Source: Klebsiella oxytoca NBRC 105695 (GTDB taxonomy: Bacteria; Pseudomonadota; Gammaproteobacteria; Enterobacterales; Enterobacteriaceae). From it: a stretch of 64,000 nucleotides of DNA. The stretch is from NCBI RefSeq assembly GCF_001598695.1, contig NZ_BCZK01000003.1, forward strand, positions 310,001-374,000. Reading direction: 5' to 3'. The translations under genes and the position numbers were made by a program. The notes beneath the pieces were generated by a model. The model was not told the DNA's origin, ran no database searches, and saw only the letters and a list, made by a program, of their open reading frames with translations. Below, piece by piece: positions 40,443 to 50,520 of this stretch. Numbering within the stretch: the first letter of the stretch is position 1; each line of letters begins with the position of its first letter.

Positions 40443-41606
40443 TTAGAAGCGCAGGCGGCGGTAGACAATTTGACCATTACACAGGGTAGCGCAGTTATCA
40501 ATGTAACGGTCGCCTTCAATTTTAACGCCCTGAGTATCTTCAAAAACAATCTTCTCTTTTTGCAGTTTAACAATCGAAATATCAGCAAACGCGCCGGGCG
40601 CCAGGGTACCAATTTGTCCCTGCATCTTCATCAGGCGGGCCGGCGTAGCGGTTACCGCGCGAACAATATCGAAGAAGGACATTCCCATGTTGAGATATTT
40701 CGACATGACGTGGAGCAGACTGTAGACCTTATCCGTCCGTAAGCTATTTCTTAAAGTGAGATCGGTACTAATGATATCAGGATAGAATCCCTGCGCCATG
40801 GCGGTTCTGGCAACGTGAAAATCAAAGTGGGCCACGCCGTTTGAACAGTCGAAGATAACGCCCCGGGACTGGGCCTCTTTTATCGCCGCATAGACCTCGT
40901 CCTGTTCATTGAGAATCGAGTGGCCGGTGCCGTGGAAACAGTGCGCGTAAATATCATCGGCATTAAAATAGCGGATCAGTTCATCGGCGCAGAGAAGAGA
41001 GTCCGTGACGTGAACGCAAATCGTGGTATCCAGTTTACGCGCCAGGGAGACGGTAGAGAGAAGAGGGTCGCTGGCGTACTGTTTCCCTTTAGCGATATCC
41101 TGGCTGTAGCGTAGTTTCAGGCCGAGAATATTGTCTCTGTTGCCATTCAGCGTTTGCGCTATCTTCTCCTCGTTGTAATTTGCCGGGTTGGTATTTTCCA
41201 GATAACCGGTCGGCCCGCCTCCGAGGGTAGAAAGTCCGACGTTGACCACGTTCAGATAGCTTTTGATTTTCACCATGGCAGGATGAATCACGCTATTGCG
41301 AAAAAGCTGATAATTTACCCAGCCGCTGCTGCCGGCATCGACCATACTGGTGACCCCATTTGGCAAGCATACGATATCAGGGTTAACACTGATGGCGGTC
41401 CCGCCATGAAAAACATGGCCATGGAAGTCGATTAAGCCAGGCAGTACGATACAACCTGCGGCATCAATAACCGTTTCGGCCTGTAAATCATCAACGGCAT
41501 TTAAGTCAACGATACGATCGCCGATGATGCCAATATTGCGATTAATATAATCGCGGCTATCAAGATCGGCGACCAGACCGTTTTTAATCAGAATATCCAG
41601 TTTCAT
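40443..41606 (-). CDS. COG3964-type amidohydrolase/deacetylase
   Basis: A 387-residue amidohydrolase-superfamily metal enzyme, often misannotated as dihydroorotase. Metal-site residues are all visible: His62-x-His64 in FHGHVFHGG, Lys164 (the usual carboxylated Lys) in GLKLRYS, His199 in VHVTDS, His222 in AHCFHGTG, and Asp282 in ISTDLTLRN. COG3964 proteins tested so far (such as Atu3266) cleave acetyl esters of alpha-hydroxy acids, not dihydroorotate. Here it is the last gene of the island operon, 12 bp after the transporter gene, which fits removal of an acyl group from an imported compound. Substrate is inferred only as a class. Confidence 0.85.
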   Translation of the reverse strand: MKLDILIKNGLVADLDSRDYINRNIGIIGDRIVDLNAVDDLQAETVIDAAGCIVLPGLIDFHGHVFHGGTAISVNPDIVCLPNGVTSMVDAGSSGWVNYQLFRNSVIHPAMVKIKSYLNVVNVGLSTLGGGPTGYLENTNPANYNEEKIAQTLNGNRDNILGLKLRYSQDIAKGKQYASDPLLSTVSLARKLDTTICVHVTDSLLCADELIRYFNADDIYAHCFHGTGHSILNEQDEVYAAIKEAQSRGVIFDCSNGVAHFDFHVARTAMAQGFYPDIISTDLTLRNSLRTDKVYSLLHVMSKYLNMGMSFFDIVRAVTATPARLMKMQGQIGTLAPGAFADISIVKLQKEKIVFEDTQGVKIEGDRYIDNCATLCNGQIVYRRLRF

Positions 41607-41618
41607 ATTATGCTCCTG

Positions 41619-43013
41619 TTAAATGCCGATAAACTTCCAGTAGGGAATACCGATCAGGAAGAAGATTAATACGTTGACCACCACCATGATGGTGCCCAGC
41701 ATCCAGAATGTTTTTTGCGGCACGTAGCCGCTGGAGAACGTAAATACGCCAGCGCCGTTGCCATAGTGCGTCAGCAATGCGCCATAGCCTGCGGAGAAGG
41801 CCAGAGAAAGCGCCACGTACATAGGATGCGCCTGAGTCGTCATTCCCAGGGTAAAAAGTACCGGGTAGAATGAGACCACGAACGCGCTATTAGAGACAAA
41901 GAAATAGCGGACAGCAAGGCTGATAAAGACCAGGACGGCAATCGCGCTGATTTCATTCAGGTGCGACAGGTCAAGATAGTTTTTGATAACGTCGACCAGG
42001 AAGACATAGAACCCGCCTTTTGATAGCGCAACCGCGCATCCATAAAACGCGCCGTACCAGACGAAGGTCTGCCAGGCCGATTTTTCGCTCACCACGTCGT
42101 TCCAGCTCAGGACGCCGAAAAGCAGCAGGCAGGCGAGGAAAGCCAGGCCGACGGGAATAAAGGCGATGCCGGTAATGGAGCCCGTCATCCAGCCGAGTAC
42201 GCCCAGAATAAAGAATACGATCAACAGCTTCTCTTCGCGCTTTACCGGACCCAGTTCACGCAGGCCTTTTTCAGCAATTTCGTTGACGTTATCAATAACT
42301 TTGAGTTCCGGGGCGTAGATTTTATACAGAATCCATGGCGCGAGCAGCAGCACCAGTCCGGCGGGCACAATGGCGGCTTTAAACCAGGTCATCCATTCGA
42401 GATTCACTTTCATGATCTCGTTAGCCAGCGAGACGGTAATTGAGTTGGTCGCCATCCCCGTCAGAAACAGGCTGGAGGTTCCCATTGAGACGACGTACAT
42501 CAGGATGGTCAGATAGGCGCCGATTTTCCGGCTACCGTCGTCGGGCTTCGAGCCCAGCGCTTCGGCGATGTTCCTGAAGATGGGATAGGTGATGCCTCCG
42601 GAACGGGACATATTTGAACCTGTTGCCGGGGCCAGTACGGTATCCGTCACCATCATCAGATAGCCCAGGGTGAGGGTATTTTTACCGTAGCGTTTTAGCA
42701 GCAGATAGGCGATACGTTTACCCAGACCGGTAATGACAAACGCTTTGCAAATAATAAAGGCGCTGATGATAAACCAGACCATCGGGCTACCAAAACCCGC
42801 AAACAGAGGAGCAGGGTCGAGAACCAGAGAGGCAAACCCGAGAATAATCAGCATAATGACCGCATCGGTAAACGGACGTAAAACCAGTCCGCACAGCATC
42901 GCCAGATAGATGCCAACCATATGCCAGGTCGGCGAGGCGACGCCTTCCGGGTGCGGTATTATCCAAAATAAAACGGGAAAAAAGATAATGGGCAAGAGTT
43001 TTAAATAAAGCAT
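41619..43013 (-). CDS. DASS-family (CitT-like) anion transporter
   Basis: A 464-residue polytopic inner-membrane protein with about 11-12 helices, of the divalent anion:sodium symporter family. The first substrate-binding loop is PATGSNMSRSGG (about residue 130), and the second-half counterpart SNSAFVVSFYP is near 370. The family moves di- and tricarboxylates such as succinate, tartrate and citrate, by Na+ symport or antiport. It lies 66 bp after the aldolase gene, the widest gap in the operon. The substrate is probably the organic acid processed by the neighbouring enzymes. Confidence 0.86.
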   Translation of the reverse strand: MLYLKLLPIIFFPVLFWIIPHPEGVASPTWHMVGIYLAMLCGLVLRPFTDAVIMLIILGFASLVLDPAPLFAGFGSPMVWFIISAFIICKAFVITGLGKRIAYLLLKRYGKNTLTLGYLMMVTDTVLAPATGSNMSRSGGITYPIFRNIAEALGSKPDDGSRKIGAYLTILMYVVSMGTSSLFLTGMATNSITVSLANEIMKVNLEWMTWFKAAIVPAGLVLLLAPWILYKIYAPELKVIDNVNEIAEKGLRELGPVKREEKLLIVFFILGVLGWMTGSITGIAFIPVGLAFLACLLLFGVLSWNDVVSEKSAWQTFVWYGAFYGCAVALSKGGFYVFLVDVIKNYLDLSHLNEISAIAVLVFISLAVRYFFVSNSAFVVSFYPVLFTLGMTTQAHPMYVALSLAFSAGYGALLTHYGNGAGVFTFSSGYVPQKTFWMLGTIMVVVNVLIFFLIGIPYWKFIGI

Positions 43014-43079
43014 TTTTATTACCTTTGCTTTAAAGCCACGGCCCGTCAGGGCACCGCGGCCTGATATTATTTAATCAAA

Positions 43080-43778
43080 TTAACGATACATGTCGTCGAT
43101 AAACTCAACGCCTGTCTCATCCAGTGATTTTTTGACCCAAAGGCGATTCGCGGTGCCGTTTTTCGCGGCCTCTACTTTGCTTGCATCGAATTTTGCATAA
43201 TCTTTGGCTTTATTCAGTACGGCTTCTGCGTCGCCGAGGGGGATAACAATGACGCCATCCGCATCGCCGACGATCAGGTCGCCCGGACAAACCGCGACGC
43301 CGCCAACGGCGATCGGCGTGTTCACCTCGCCGGGACCTTGTTTAAACGGGCCTGCGGGGTTGGAGCCGGTGGCGAACAGTGGAAAATCGAGAACCGACAG
43401 CGCATCGATGTCACGGATTGGCCCGTCCAGCACGATACCGGCGACTTTCTTCATGCAGTGGGCGTAGGCCACCATGATCTCGCCCATCAGCGCTCGCGAA
43501 CGGTCGCCTTCGTTGGAGACCACAATCACATCGTTCTCACCCGCCATATCCAGCGCGGCGTGCAGCATCAGGTTATCGCCCGCACGAACTTTTACGGTGA
43601 TGGCGAAGCCCGCCATAATCGGTTTTTTCGGCGAAGAAATACGTTTAATCCCGTTACCCAGTACGGCAATACGATTCATGGTGTCAGCAATATTCGCCGC
43701 CGGGAGCTGTTCAAATTCTTTCAGAAGATCGACGCTGCAGGCCGGACGTTTTAAAAAAATACGGTTACCAATAGTCAT
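43080..43778 (-). CDS. RraA-family aldolase/decarboxylase
   Basis: A 232-residue RraA-fold protein; the start at 43778 follows a strong AAGGAGAAAAAC. The class of 4-hydroxy-4-methyl-2-oxoglutarate aldolases and oxaloacetate decarboxylases uses an Arg-Asp pair for substrate and metal. Here it is Arg122-Asp123 in LDGPIRD, preceded by Gly99-Glu100 (MGEIM). This favours an enzyme over the RNase E inhibitor RraA, which lacks that pair. It follows the dehydrogenase gene by 10 bp. The likely role is cleavage of a 4-hydroxy-2-oxo acid to pyruvate or decarboxylation of a beta-oxo acid; the exact reaction is unknown. Confidence 0.84.
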   Translation of the reverse strand: MTIGNRIFLKRPACSVDLLKEFEQLPAANIADTMNRIAVLGNGIKRISSPKKPIMAGFAITVKVRAGDNLMLHAALDMAGENDVIVVSNEGDRSRALMGEIMVAYAHCMKKVAGIVLDGPIRDIDALSVLDFPLFATGSNPAGPFKQGPGEVNTPIAVGGVAVCPGDLIVGDADGVIVIPLGDAEAVLNKAKDYAKFDASKVEAAKNGTANRLWVKKSLDETGVEFIDDMYR

Positions 43779-43788
43779 GTTTTTCTCC

Positions 43789-44742
43789 TTAAAAACCCGG
43801 CACCGGCCAGGATGGTTTCTTACCGGATAAGACTTCATCAATGCCAATCGCGGAATGGAGCGAGGCTCTGTCGGTCGCTTCGATAGTGGCGGCGCCAATG
43901 TGCGGGGCAATCACGATATTGCTTAGCGAGAAAATCGGATCGTTGGCATCAAACGGCTCTTTCTTTAAGACGTCCACGCCCGCTCCGGCGATAGCGTGGG
44001 TGCTCAAGGCGTGATACAGCGCTTTTTCATCAACCAGCTTTCCGCGTGCGGTATTAATGAAGTAGGCGGTGGGCTTCATCATGGAAAACTGTTTCTCACC
44101 GACAAAATCGGTGGTTTCCGCGGTCGTCGGGCAGTGCAGAGAAACGAAGTCGCTCTCTTTGAAAATACGGTCAAAATCGTCGGTGAGTTCTACGCCTTCG
44201 GGGATCTGCTGCTGGGTTTTATACGGATCGTAGGCGATAACTTTCATATTAAAGCCATGCAGCGCTTTGATTGCCACGCGTGAACCGATATTTCCCACGC
44301 CAATCAGGCCCAGCGTTTTACCATCCAGCTCCACTTTTGGCGTACGCAGTTTTGCCCAGTAATAATCTTCAAGCATCTTTTCCTGTACCAGCTTGAAATT
44401 ACGCGAGCAGTGCAGCATATAAAATATGGCCAGTTCGGCAACGGACATGCTGTTAGCAATTGGCGCATTTAATACGACTACGCCGTGACGTTTCGCTGAC
44501 TCCAGATCGACCGTATCGTAACCGGCACCGTGTCGTGCAACGACTTTCAGCTTTTTAGCCGCCTCAAATACGCGATCGGACATTTTTGAAAGGCGTACGA
44601 TAATACCGTCGCAGTCCCCGATGTCGCGAATGATATCTTCTTCTTCCATCCCTGATCCGTTAATCAGCTGATAACCGCGACTTTCCAGGTATTCTCTCCC
44701 TTCAGCCATGATTTCCTGCGGGAGTAAAATTTTGTACGTCAT
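43789..44742 (-). CDS. D-isomer-type 2-hydroxyacid dehydrogenase
   Basis: A 317-residue NAD(P)-dependent dehydrogenase of the D-2-hydroxyacid family (phosphoglycerate dehydrogenase-like). The Rossmann motif GLIGVGNIG is at about 145-153 and Asp171 in AYDPY indicates NAD(H) preference. The catalytic residues Arg233 (NTARGK), Glu262 (KKEPF) and His281 (APHIGAA) are all present. It lacks the C-terminal ACT/regulatory domain of SerA. It is first in the sigma-54-controlled operon; its start lies about 25 bp after the predicted transcription start, with GGAG as ribosome binding site. Confidence 0.88.
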   Translation of the reverse strand: MTYKILLPQEIMAEGREYLESRGYQLINGSGMEEEDIIRDIGDCDGIIVRLSKMSDRVFEAAKKLKVVARHGAGYDTVDLESAKRHGVVVLNAPIANSMSVAELAIFYMLHCSRNFKLVQEKMLEDYYWAKLRTPKVELDGKTLGLIGVGNIGSRVAIKALHGFNMKVIAYDPYKTQQQIPEGVELTDDFDRIFKESDFVSLHCPTTAETTDFVGEKQFSMMKPTAYFINTARGKLVDEKALYHALSTHAIAGAGVDVLKKEPFDANDPIFSLSNIVIAPHIGAATIEATDRASLHSAIGIDEVLSGKKPSWPVPGF

Positions 44743-44777
44743 TTAACTATCTCCAGTGTTGATTACGTGGAGGTAAT

Positions 44778-44793
44778 TGCATGGCGTGTGCCA
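44778..44793 (-). promoter_or_regulatory. Sigma-54 promoter of the accessory operon
   Basis: On the minus strand: TGGCACACGCCATGCA, with GG and GC exactly 10 bp apart, close to the sigma-54 consensus TGGCACN5TTGCA. It is 35 bp upstream of the dehydrogenase start. The linked activator gene makes this assignment strong. Confidence 0.88.
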
Positions 44794-45075
44794 TAAATTA
44801 ATTCAGCAAGCGCGTTTTCTTTAATTATTTGATAAGTATGAATATTTTGTTTTTTGGTTGGCTGGCTTATAGTGATGTCGTTCACATCCGCAGACGCCGC
44901 CGCGAGACTGGATATTTAATAATGAAATGGCTGAAATGCATAATTAAATGCGCTAGCGGTCAGCTTCACACTTTATTTTATTTGTAGGGGCGGAGGGGCC
45001 GTTTGTACCGATTGACATTGCGTACTGGACAACTTAAAACGTAAGCCAAAGGTTTAATCGGGAGAAATTTCGGCA
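44794..45075. other. AT-rich activator-binding region upstream of the sigma-54 promoter
   Basis: About 280 bp without a gene between the sigma-54 promoter and the truncated LysR gene. It is AT-rich (44,800-44,960), as expected for IHF bending and enhancer sites. I see no clear pair of inverted repeats that would name the activator site. Confidence 0.5.
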
Positions 45076-45408
45076 ATGAATAAATCACAGGTGGAGATAT
45101 TCATGCTTATGGTTCGGGAGGGGAGTATTCACTTTGCATCGCAGCGGCTGAGTATTGCCCCTTCGCTAATAACAACCAGCATATGTGCGCTTGAAAATGA
45201 ACTGGGTTTTAACCTGATTACGCGTGGCAGGAATATCAGAAAAGTTATTTTAACGGAGAAAGGGCACGCTTTTTATCGACTTGCACCAGATTTACTGAGA
45301 TTGCTTAATGCGATTGCTGATATTCGTGGGGGAATAAAACAGCCCGGCAAGACGTGCCCGCCGGGTGCAATAATCAATTCAGGCCAAGAAAATACTGGGC
45401 GATTTTAA
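45076..45408 (+). pseudogene. Truncated LysR gene (DNA-binding domain only)
   Basis: The 110-residue frame starts as a normal LysR regulator: winged helix-turn-helix at about residues 5-65 (ASQRLSIAPSLITTSI, then LENELGFNLITRGR) and part of the linker helix to about residue 87. From about 45,335 the frame runs into the mgtE terminator and 3' end, and the effector domain (about 200 residues) is missing. This marks a deletion or insertion breakpoint. It is divergent from the sigma-54 operon, so it may have been its earlier regulator. The intact DNA-binding domain could still be expressed; no evidence either way. Confidence 0.8.
45343..45365 (-). terminator. Terminator of mgtE
   Basis: CCCGGC / GCCGGG stem; on the minus strand it continues into TGTTTTATT. 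It lies inside the 3' part of the truncated LysR frame, 9 bases after the mgtE stop. Confidence 0.8.
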
Positions 45409-46387
45409 AATAGATAATTAATCCGGTACCGTCGATGAGGGTGGCGATAAACGGCGCTGACACCACCGCCGGGTCGATGCCGACGCGCTTAAGCGTCAGG
45501 GGGATCACCGACGACACCACCGCGCTCCACAGGGTGATGCATACCAGCGTCAGACTGACAATCAGGGTGATCTCCATGCCGATGCCCATCATCCAGGCGC
45601 GCAGGCAGCCCGCCAGGCCGAGCGTGATGGCGATCAGCAGCGAGGTTGAGACCTCTTTGCGGATCACGCGTCCCATATCGCGCAGTCGCACTTCCCCGAG
45701 CGCCATCGAACGTACTAGCGTAGAGGTTATCTGCGTTCCGCTGTTGCCGCCGGTACCAATCAGCAGTGGTATGAAAAAGGCCAGCGCGATAGCCGATTCC
45801 AGCGCCTCTTCAAAATGCTGTAACACGCTGCTGGTGTAGGCTTCGGCGACAAAGAGCAGCAGCAGCCATACCGAACGTTTTTTCCACAGCGCCCACGGGC
45901 TGGTTTCCAGATAGGGCTTTTCCAGCGGCAGCGTCGCCCCCTGGCGCTGAGCATCCTCGGTCACGTCATCTTCCAGCAGATGAGCGATCTCTTTTTCCAT
46001 CAGGCAGCCGACCAGCTTACCCTTTTCGACCACCGGCACCAGATCGAGCCCGCGCTCGCCGAGTTCGGCGACCACCTGCGGGCGCGGGTCGTCGGGCCTG
46101 ACGCGAAACAGACAGCTATCCATTAAATAACGGATGGATTGCGCGGTATCGCTCTCCTGCAGCAGCTTTTTAATCGATAAACTGCCGCGCAGTTTTTTTC
46201 CGGCGACGACAAAAACCTGGCCGGGGATCTCATCGCTGGCCAGCTGAGAAACGAACAGTTCTCGCGCCTCATGAACGCTGAGATGCTCCGGCAGGGTAAT
46301 AAAATCGGTACGCATGTACTGGGCAATTGCGTCGCCGTCGAAAGTCGAAGTCGCCTGGTGTGCGGCGCACAGTTGAATGGAAGACAT
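45374..46387 (-). CDS. mgtE: MgtE-family magnesium transporter, short form
   Basis: A 337-residue Mg2+ channel of the MgtE family. It has two CBS domains (about residues 20-150) that sense Mg2+, and a C-terminal five-helix pore domain (about 170-335) with the family stretch FFIPLLIGTGGNSGTQITST. The N-terminal MgtE_N domain of full-length members (about 450 residues) is absent. E. coli K-12 has no mgtE. It is preceded by an M-box riboswitch, a direct sign of Mg2+ control. Its 3' end borders the accessory island. Confidence 0.9.
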   Translation of the reverse strand: MSSIQLCAAHQATSTFDGDAIAQYMRTDFITLPEHLSVHEARELFVSQLASDEIPGQVFVVAGKKLRGSLSIKKLLQESDTAQSIRYLMDSCLFRVRPDDPRPQVVAELGERGLDLVPVVEKGKLVGCLMEKEIAHLLEDDVTEDAQRQGATLPLEKPYLETSPWALWKKRSVWLLLLFVAEAYTSSVLQHFEEALESAIALAFFIPLLIGTGGNSGTQITSTLVRSMALGEVRLRDMGRVIRKEVSTSLLIAITLGLAGCLRAWMMGIGMEITLIVSLTLVCITLWSAVVSSVIPLTLKRVGIDPAVVSAPFIATLIDGTGLIIYFKIAQYFLGLN

Positions 46388-46429
46388 GGTGTAATTCCCT
46401 ATAAAAAATCACTCATAGGGGCGAACAAG

Positions 46430-46630
46430 ACAGGATGAGCACAGGCAGATCCCTACGTCCTGGTTTTAGCACTGCACAACGTATCTGTCCGACATGAACG
46501 CCGTCAGAAGTTACCTTGGCAACACCTTGATTCGATGGAAGCCTGTATTTCCCTGAGTGGTCTCTCTCGATACCAACAGGGCGGTAACTTATGTTTATGC
46601 AGGAGCCTCGCCATAACGAGATCGTTAAAT
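46430..46630 (-). ncRNA. M-box (ykoK-type) Mg2+-sensing riboswitch of mgtE
   Basis: The minus-strand leader carries the M-box hallmarks in order: GTTATGGCGAGGCTCCTG (46617-46600), GTTACCGCCCTG (46588-46577), and CAGTGCTAAAACCAGGACG (46474-46456). Helix 2 is closed by CTGCATAAAC pairing with GTTGTGCAG. M-box RNAs fold around Mg2+ and shut off downstream Mg2+ transporter genes when Mg2+ is sufficient. The expression platform, between 46,450 and the mgtE start at 46,387, includes CCCTAT / ATAGGG around a T-run just before the start codon, so control may act on termination or translation. Confidence 0.88.
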
Positions 46631-46792
46631 GAGACGTGATTATTAGCGAAGTGAAATAATTAACCAAACGTATAATTCATGTCGTTTATTAATGGTTGAG
46701 AAAAACCGCTGCGAGGCGCATGGGCTAACGAGCCAGCATGATAGCGTTAGCCCCACTCGCGAGTTAAAAAGCCGTTTATCGCCGCGCACAGT

Positions 46793-47984
<1,192 letters not shown>

Positions 47985-47985
<1 letters not shown>

Positions 47986-48746
47986 CAGCTTAGCTCCAGA
48001 CCATAAAGGGCGAGATGCGCCGCCACCAGCCCGCGGGTGATGTCGTGTCGCGGGGCGCGAAACAGAGATTCCACATCGCCCTGTTCCACAATGCTGCCGC
48101 TATCCATTACCGCGACATCGTCCGCCAGCCTGGCCACCACCCCCATATCATGCGTCACCAGCAGCATGCCGGGGCCGCGGTTTTGCATAATACTTACCAG
48201 CAGATCGAGAATGCGTGCCTGGACCACCGTGTCCAGATCGGTGGTGGGTTCGTCGGCAACGATAAAGGGCGCATCGCACAGCAACGCCATAGCAATCATC
48301 ATTCGCTGCAGCATGCCGCCGCTCATCTCAAACGGGTATAGCTTGAGCACGCGCGGCGCGTTCTCCAGCCCGACGGCTTCCAGCGCCGCAATAAGCGTGG
48401 CGTCGTCTGAGGCTTTATCCAGGGCCCGGCAGGTTTCCCGGGCGTGATCGGCCATTGTTCGCAGCGGATTAAAAGCGCTGCGCGGATTCTGCATAATGGT
48501 GGCGATTTTGCTGCCGCGTAGCGCACAGGGAGAAACCGGCTGGCCGTCGGCAAGGATTATCCCGGCCGTCTGGCGTACGCCGGGAGGCAAAATGCCCAGC
48601 GCCGCGGCGCAGGTCAGGGATTTGCCGCTGCCGCTGCCGCCAACCAGCGCCAGCACGCGCCCGCGTTTGATCGTCAATGAAACGCCGTGCACCAGCGGAC
48701 GCTCGGCCCGTAAGGCGATGTTTTGCAGTTCAATTTGTTGCGGCAT
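47985..48746 (-). CDS. nikD: Nickel ABC transporter ATPase NikD
   Basis: A 253-residue ABC ATPase with Walker [10 protein letters not shown], an [10 protein letters not shown] signature and Walker [13 protein letters not shown]. It opens [20 protein letters not shown], as in E. coli NikD. It overlaps nikC by one base and nikE by one base, so the nik operon is tightly coupled. Confidence 0.95.
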
Positions 48747-49579
48747 CAGTGGGTATGCTCCGTAACCAGATGAGGGTCCAGACGATCGCGCAGCGCGTCA
48801 CCCACCATGTTAAAGGCCATCACGGTGATAAACAGCGCCAGCCCCGGCCAGAACATTTGCAGCGGCTGGGTCCAGATATATTGGCGCGCGTCGTTAATCA
48901 TCACCCCCCATTCGGCGGTGGGCGCGGTGACGCCGAGGCCAAGGAACGACATCCCGGCGACGTGCAGCATCATGTGACCAATATCCAGCGTCGCCAGTAC
49001 CAGCAGAGACGGAATCACGGCGCCGGCCAGATGGTCGATAAACACCCGAACATGGCCCGCGCCGGAAAGCCGGGAAGCGAGCACAAATTCGCGCTGGCGC
49101 AGGGAGAGGGTCAGGCTGCGCACCATCCGTGCGTACCACGCCCAGTGCGACAGGGCGATGGCGATAATCACATTGGTCAGCCCGGTTCCCAGCACGCCGA
49201 CCATAAAGAAAGAGAGGATCGAGGTCGGGAAAGTCATAAACATATCCGCGATGCGCATGGTGACCTGATCGACGCGACCGCCGATAAGCCCCGCGCTGCC
49301 GCCGACGATCAATCCCAGCGCCAGCACCAGCAGCAGGCAGGCCATCACCGAGCCAAGCGATACGCGTGTTGCCGCCAGCAGGCGCGAGAAGATATCGCGC
49401 CCCAGATGATCGGTGCCCAGCCAGTGTTGACTATCAGGGGTCAACAGGCGCGAAGGAAGATCAATCGCCTGCGGATCGTACGGCAACCACCACTGGCTGG
49501 TGAGCGCAATTACCGCCAGCAGGGCGATGATGATGAAAGAGAGGCGGACAGACCAGCGCGAAGAGAGGAAAACGTTCAC
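48746..49579 (-). CDS. nikC: Nickel ABC transporter permease NikC
   Basis: A 277-residue inner-membrane permease with six helices and the EAA loop (about residues 180-210, [20 protein letters not shown]). The N-terminal cytoplasmic helix precedes TM1. It partners NikB and overlaps nikB by four bases. Confidence 0.95.
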   Translation of the reverse strand: MNVFLSSRWSVRLSFIIIALLAVIALTSQWWLPYDPQAIDLPSRLLTPDSQHWLGTDHLGRDIFSRLLAATRVSLGSVMACLLLVLALGLIVGGSAGLIGGRVDQVTMRIADMFMTFPTSILSFFMVGVLGTGLTNVIIAIALSHWAWYARMVRSLTLSLRQREFVLASRLSGAGHVRVFIDHLAGAVIPSLLVLATLDIGHMMLHVAGMSFLGLGVTAPTAEWGVMINDARQYIWTQPLQMFWPGLALFITVMAFNMVGDALRDRLDPHLVTEHTH

Positions 49580-50520
49580 GAGTGCGCTCCTTCATGGCGA
49601 CGAATGCGCGGATCCAGCGCGGCATTCAACAGATCAACCATCAGGTTACAAACCACAAAAACAATCACCATCATCAGCGTAAAGCACTGAATCACCGGAT
49701 AGTCGCGGTTAAATATCGCCGAAACGGCATAACGCCCCACGCCGGGCCAGGCAAAGATATTCTCGATAATCATCGTGCCGCCAATCAGCTCGCCGATATG
49801 CATTCCTACGGCGGTGATCATCGGCAGCGAAGCGTTACGCAAAATATGACGACGTTCGGTTTGTTTCTCGTTCAGACCGCGCAGTCTGGCCCAGGTCACA
49901 TGGCGCTGCCCGGCGACCTCCAGCATACTGGCGCGCAGCAGACGAGCGTTGATCGCCAGCGACATAAAGGCAATCGACACCGCCGGTAGAATGATGTGCT
50001 GCCAGCCGCCATAGCCCATCGCAGGCAACCATTGCAGGTAAACTGAAAAGAACATCACCAGCAGAAAGGCAAGCCAGAAGTTGGGCATCGACACGCCAAG
50101 AAAGGCGATAACCCGCACAATAAAATCCGGCAGGCGGTCACGATGCCGCGCCGCCCAAATACCGAGCGGTACGGAGGTGAGGAGAATCAACACCAGCGCA
50201 GCCCCCGCCAGCTGTAGCGTGGCGGGCAGGAAGTTCAGCATGTCATCCAGCACCGGACGCTGAGTGGCGAACGAGATGCCGAAATCCAGATGCAGCGCCT
50301 GCCACAGCCAGCTGCCGTACTGGACGATAAGCGGCTGATCCAGTCCCAGCATCACGCGGGTCGAGGCGACCATCTCTGGCGTTGGCGGCAGGTTCGACAG
50401 ACGCAAATAGTCGAGCGCCGGGTCGCCGGTGCCCAGGCGCAGCATGAGGAAGATAATCACCGAGGCGGCGAAGATCATCGGGATCAGCAGCGAGATCCGC
50501 CGTAGCGCGTAACGTAGCAT
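49576..50520 (-). CDS. nikB: Nickel ABC transporter permease NikB
   Basis: A 314-residue inner-membrane permease with six predicted helices of the DppB type and EAA-loop sequence [20 protein letters not shown]. It forms the channel with NikC. Its start abuts the nikA stop by a one-base overlap. Confidence 0.95.
   Translation of the reverse strand: MLRYALRRISLLIPMIFAASVIIFLMLRLGTGDPALDYLRLSNLPPTPEMVASTRVMLGLDQPLIVQYGSWLWQALHLDFGISFATQRPVLDDMLNFLPATLQLAGAALVLILLTSVPLGIWAARHRDRLPDFIVRVIAFLGVSMPNFWLAFLLVMFFSVYLQWLPAMGYGGWQHIILPAVSIAFMSLAINARLLRASMLEVAGQRHVTWARLRGLNEKQTERRHILRNASLPMITAVGMHIGELIGGTMIIENIFAWPGVGRYAVSAIFNRDYPVIQCFTLMMVIVFVVCNLMVDLLNAALDPRIRRHEGAHS

Noticed and set aside
40443-41606. 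Dihydroorotase
   Set aside because: It has the superfamily metal site, but its sequence pattern and context fit COG3964 deacetylases; no pyrimidine gene is nearby.
43080-43778. RNase E inhibitor RraA
   Set aside because: The protein keeps the Arg-Asp active-site pair and lies in a catabolic operon, which favours the aldolase/decarboxylase branch of the fold.
46413-46667. 84-codon minus-strand frame upstream of mgtE
   Set aside because: The region is explained by the M-box riboswitch; the frame has no domain and no ribosome binding site.
48677-49690. 337-codon plus-strand frame opposite nikC/nikD
   Set aside because: Its product is rich in His, Gln, Arg and Asp repeats, typical of reverse-frame shadows of membrane protein genes.
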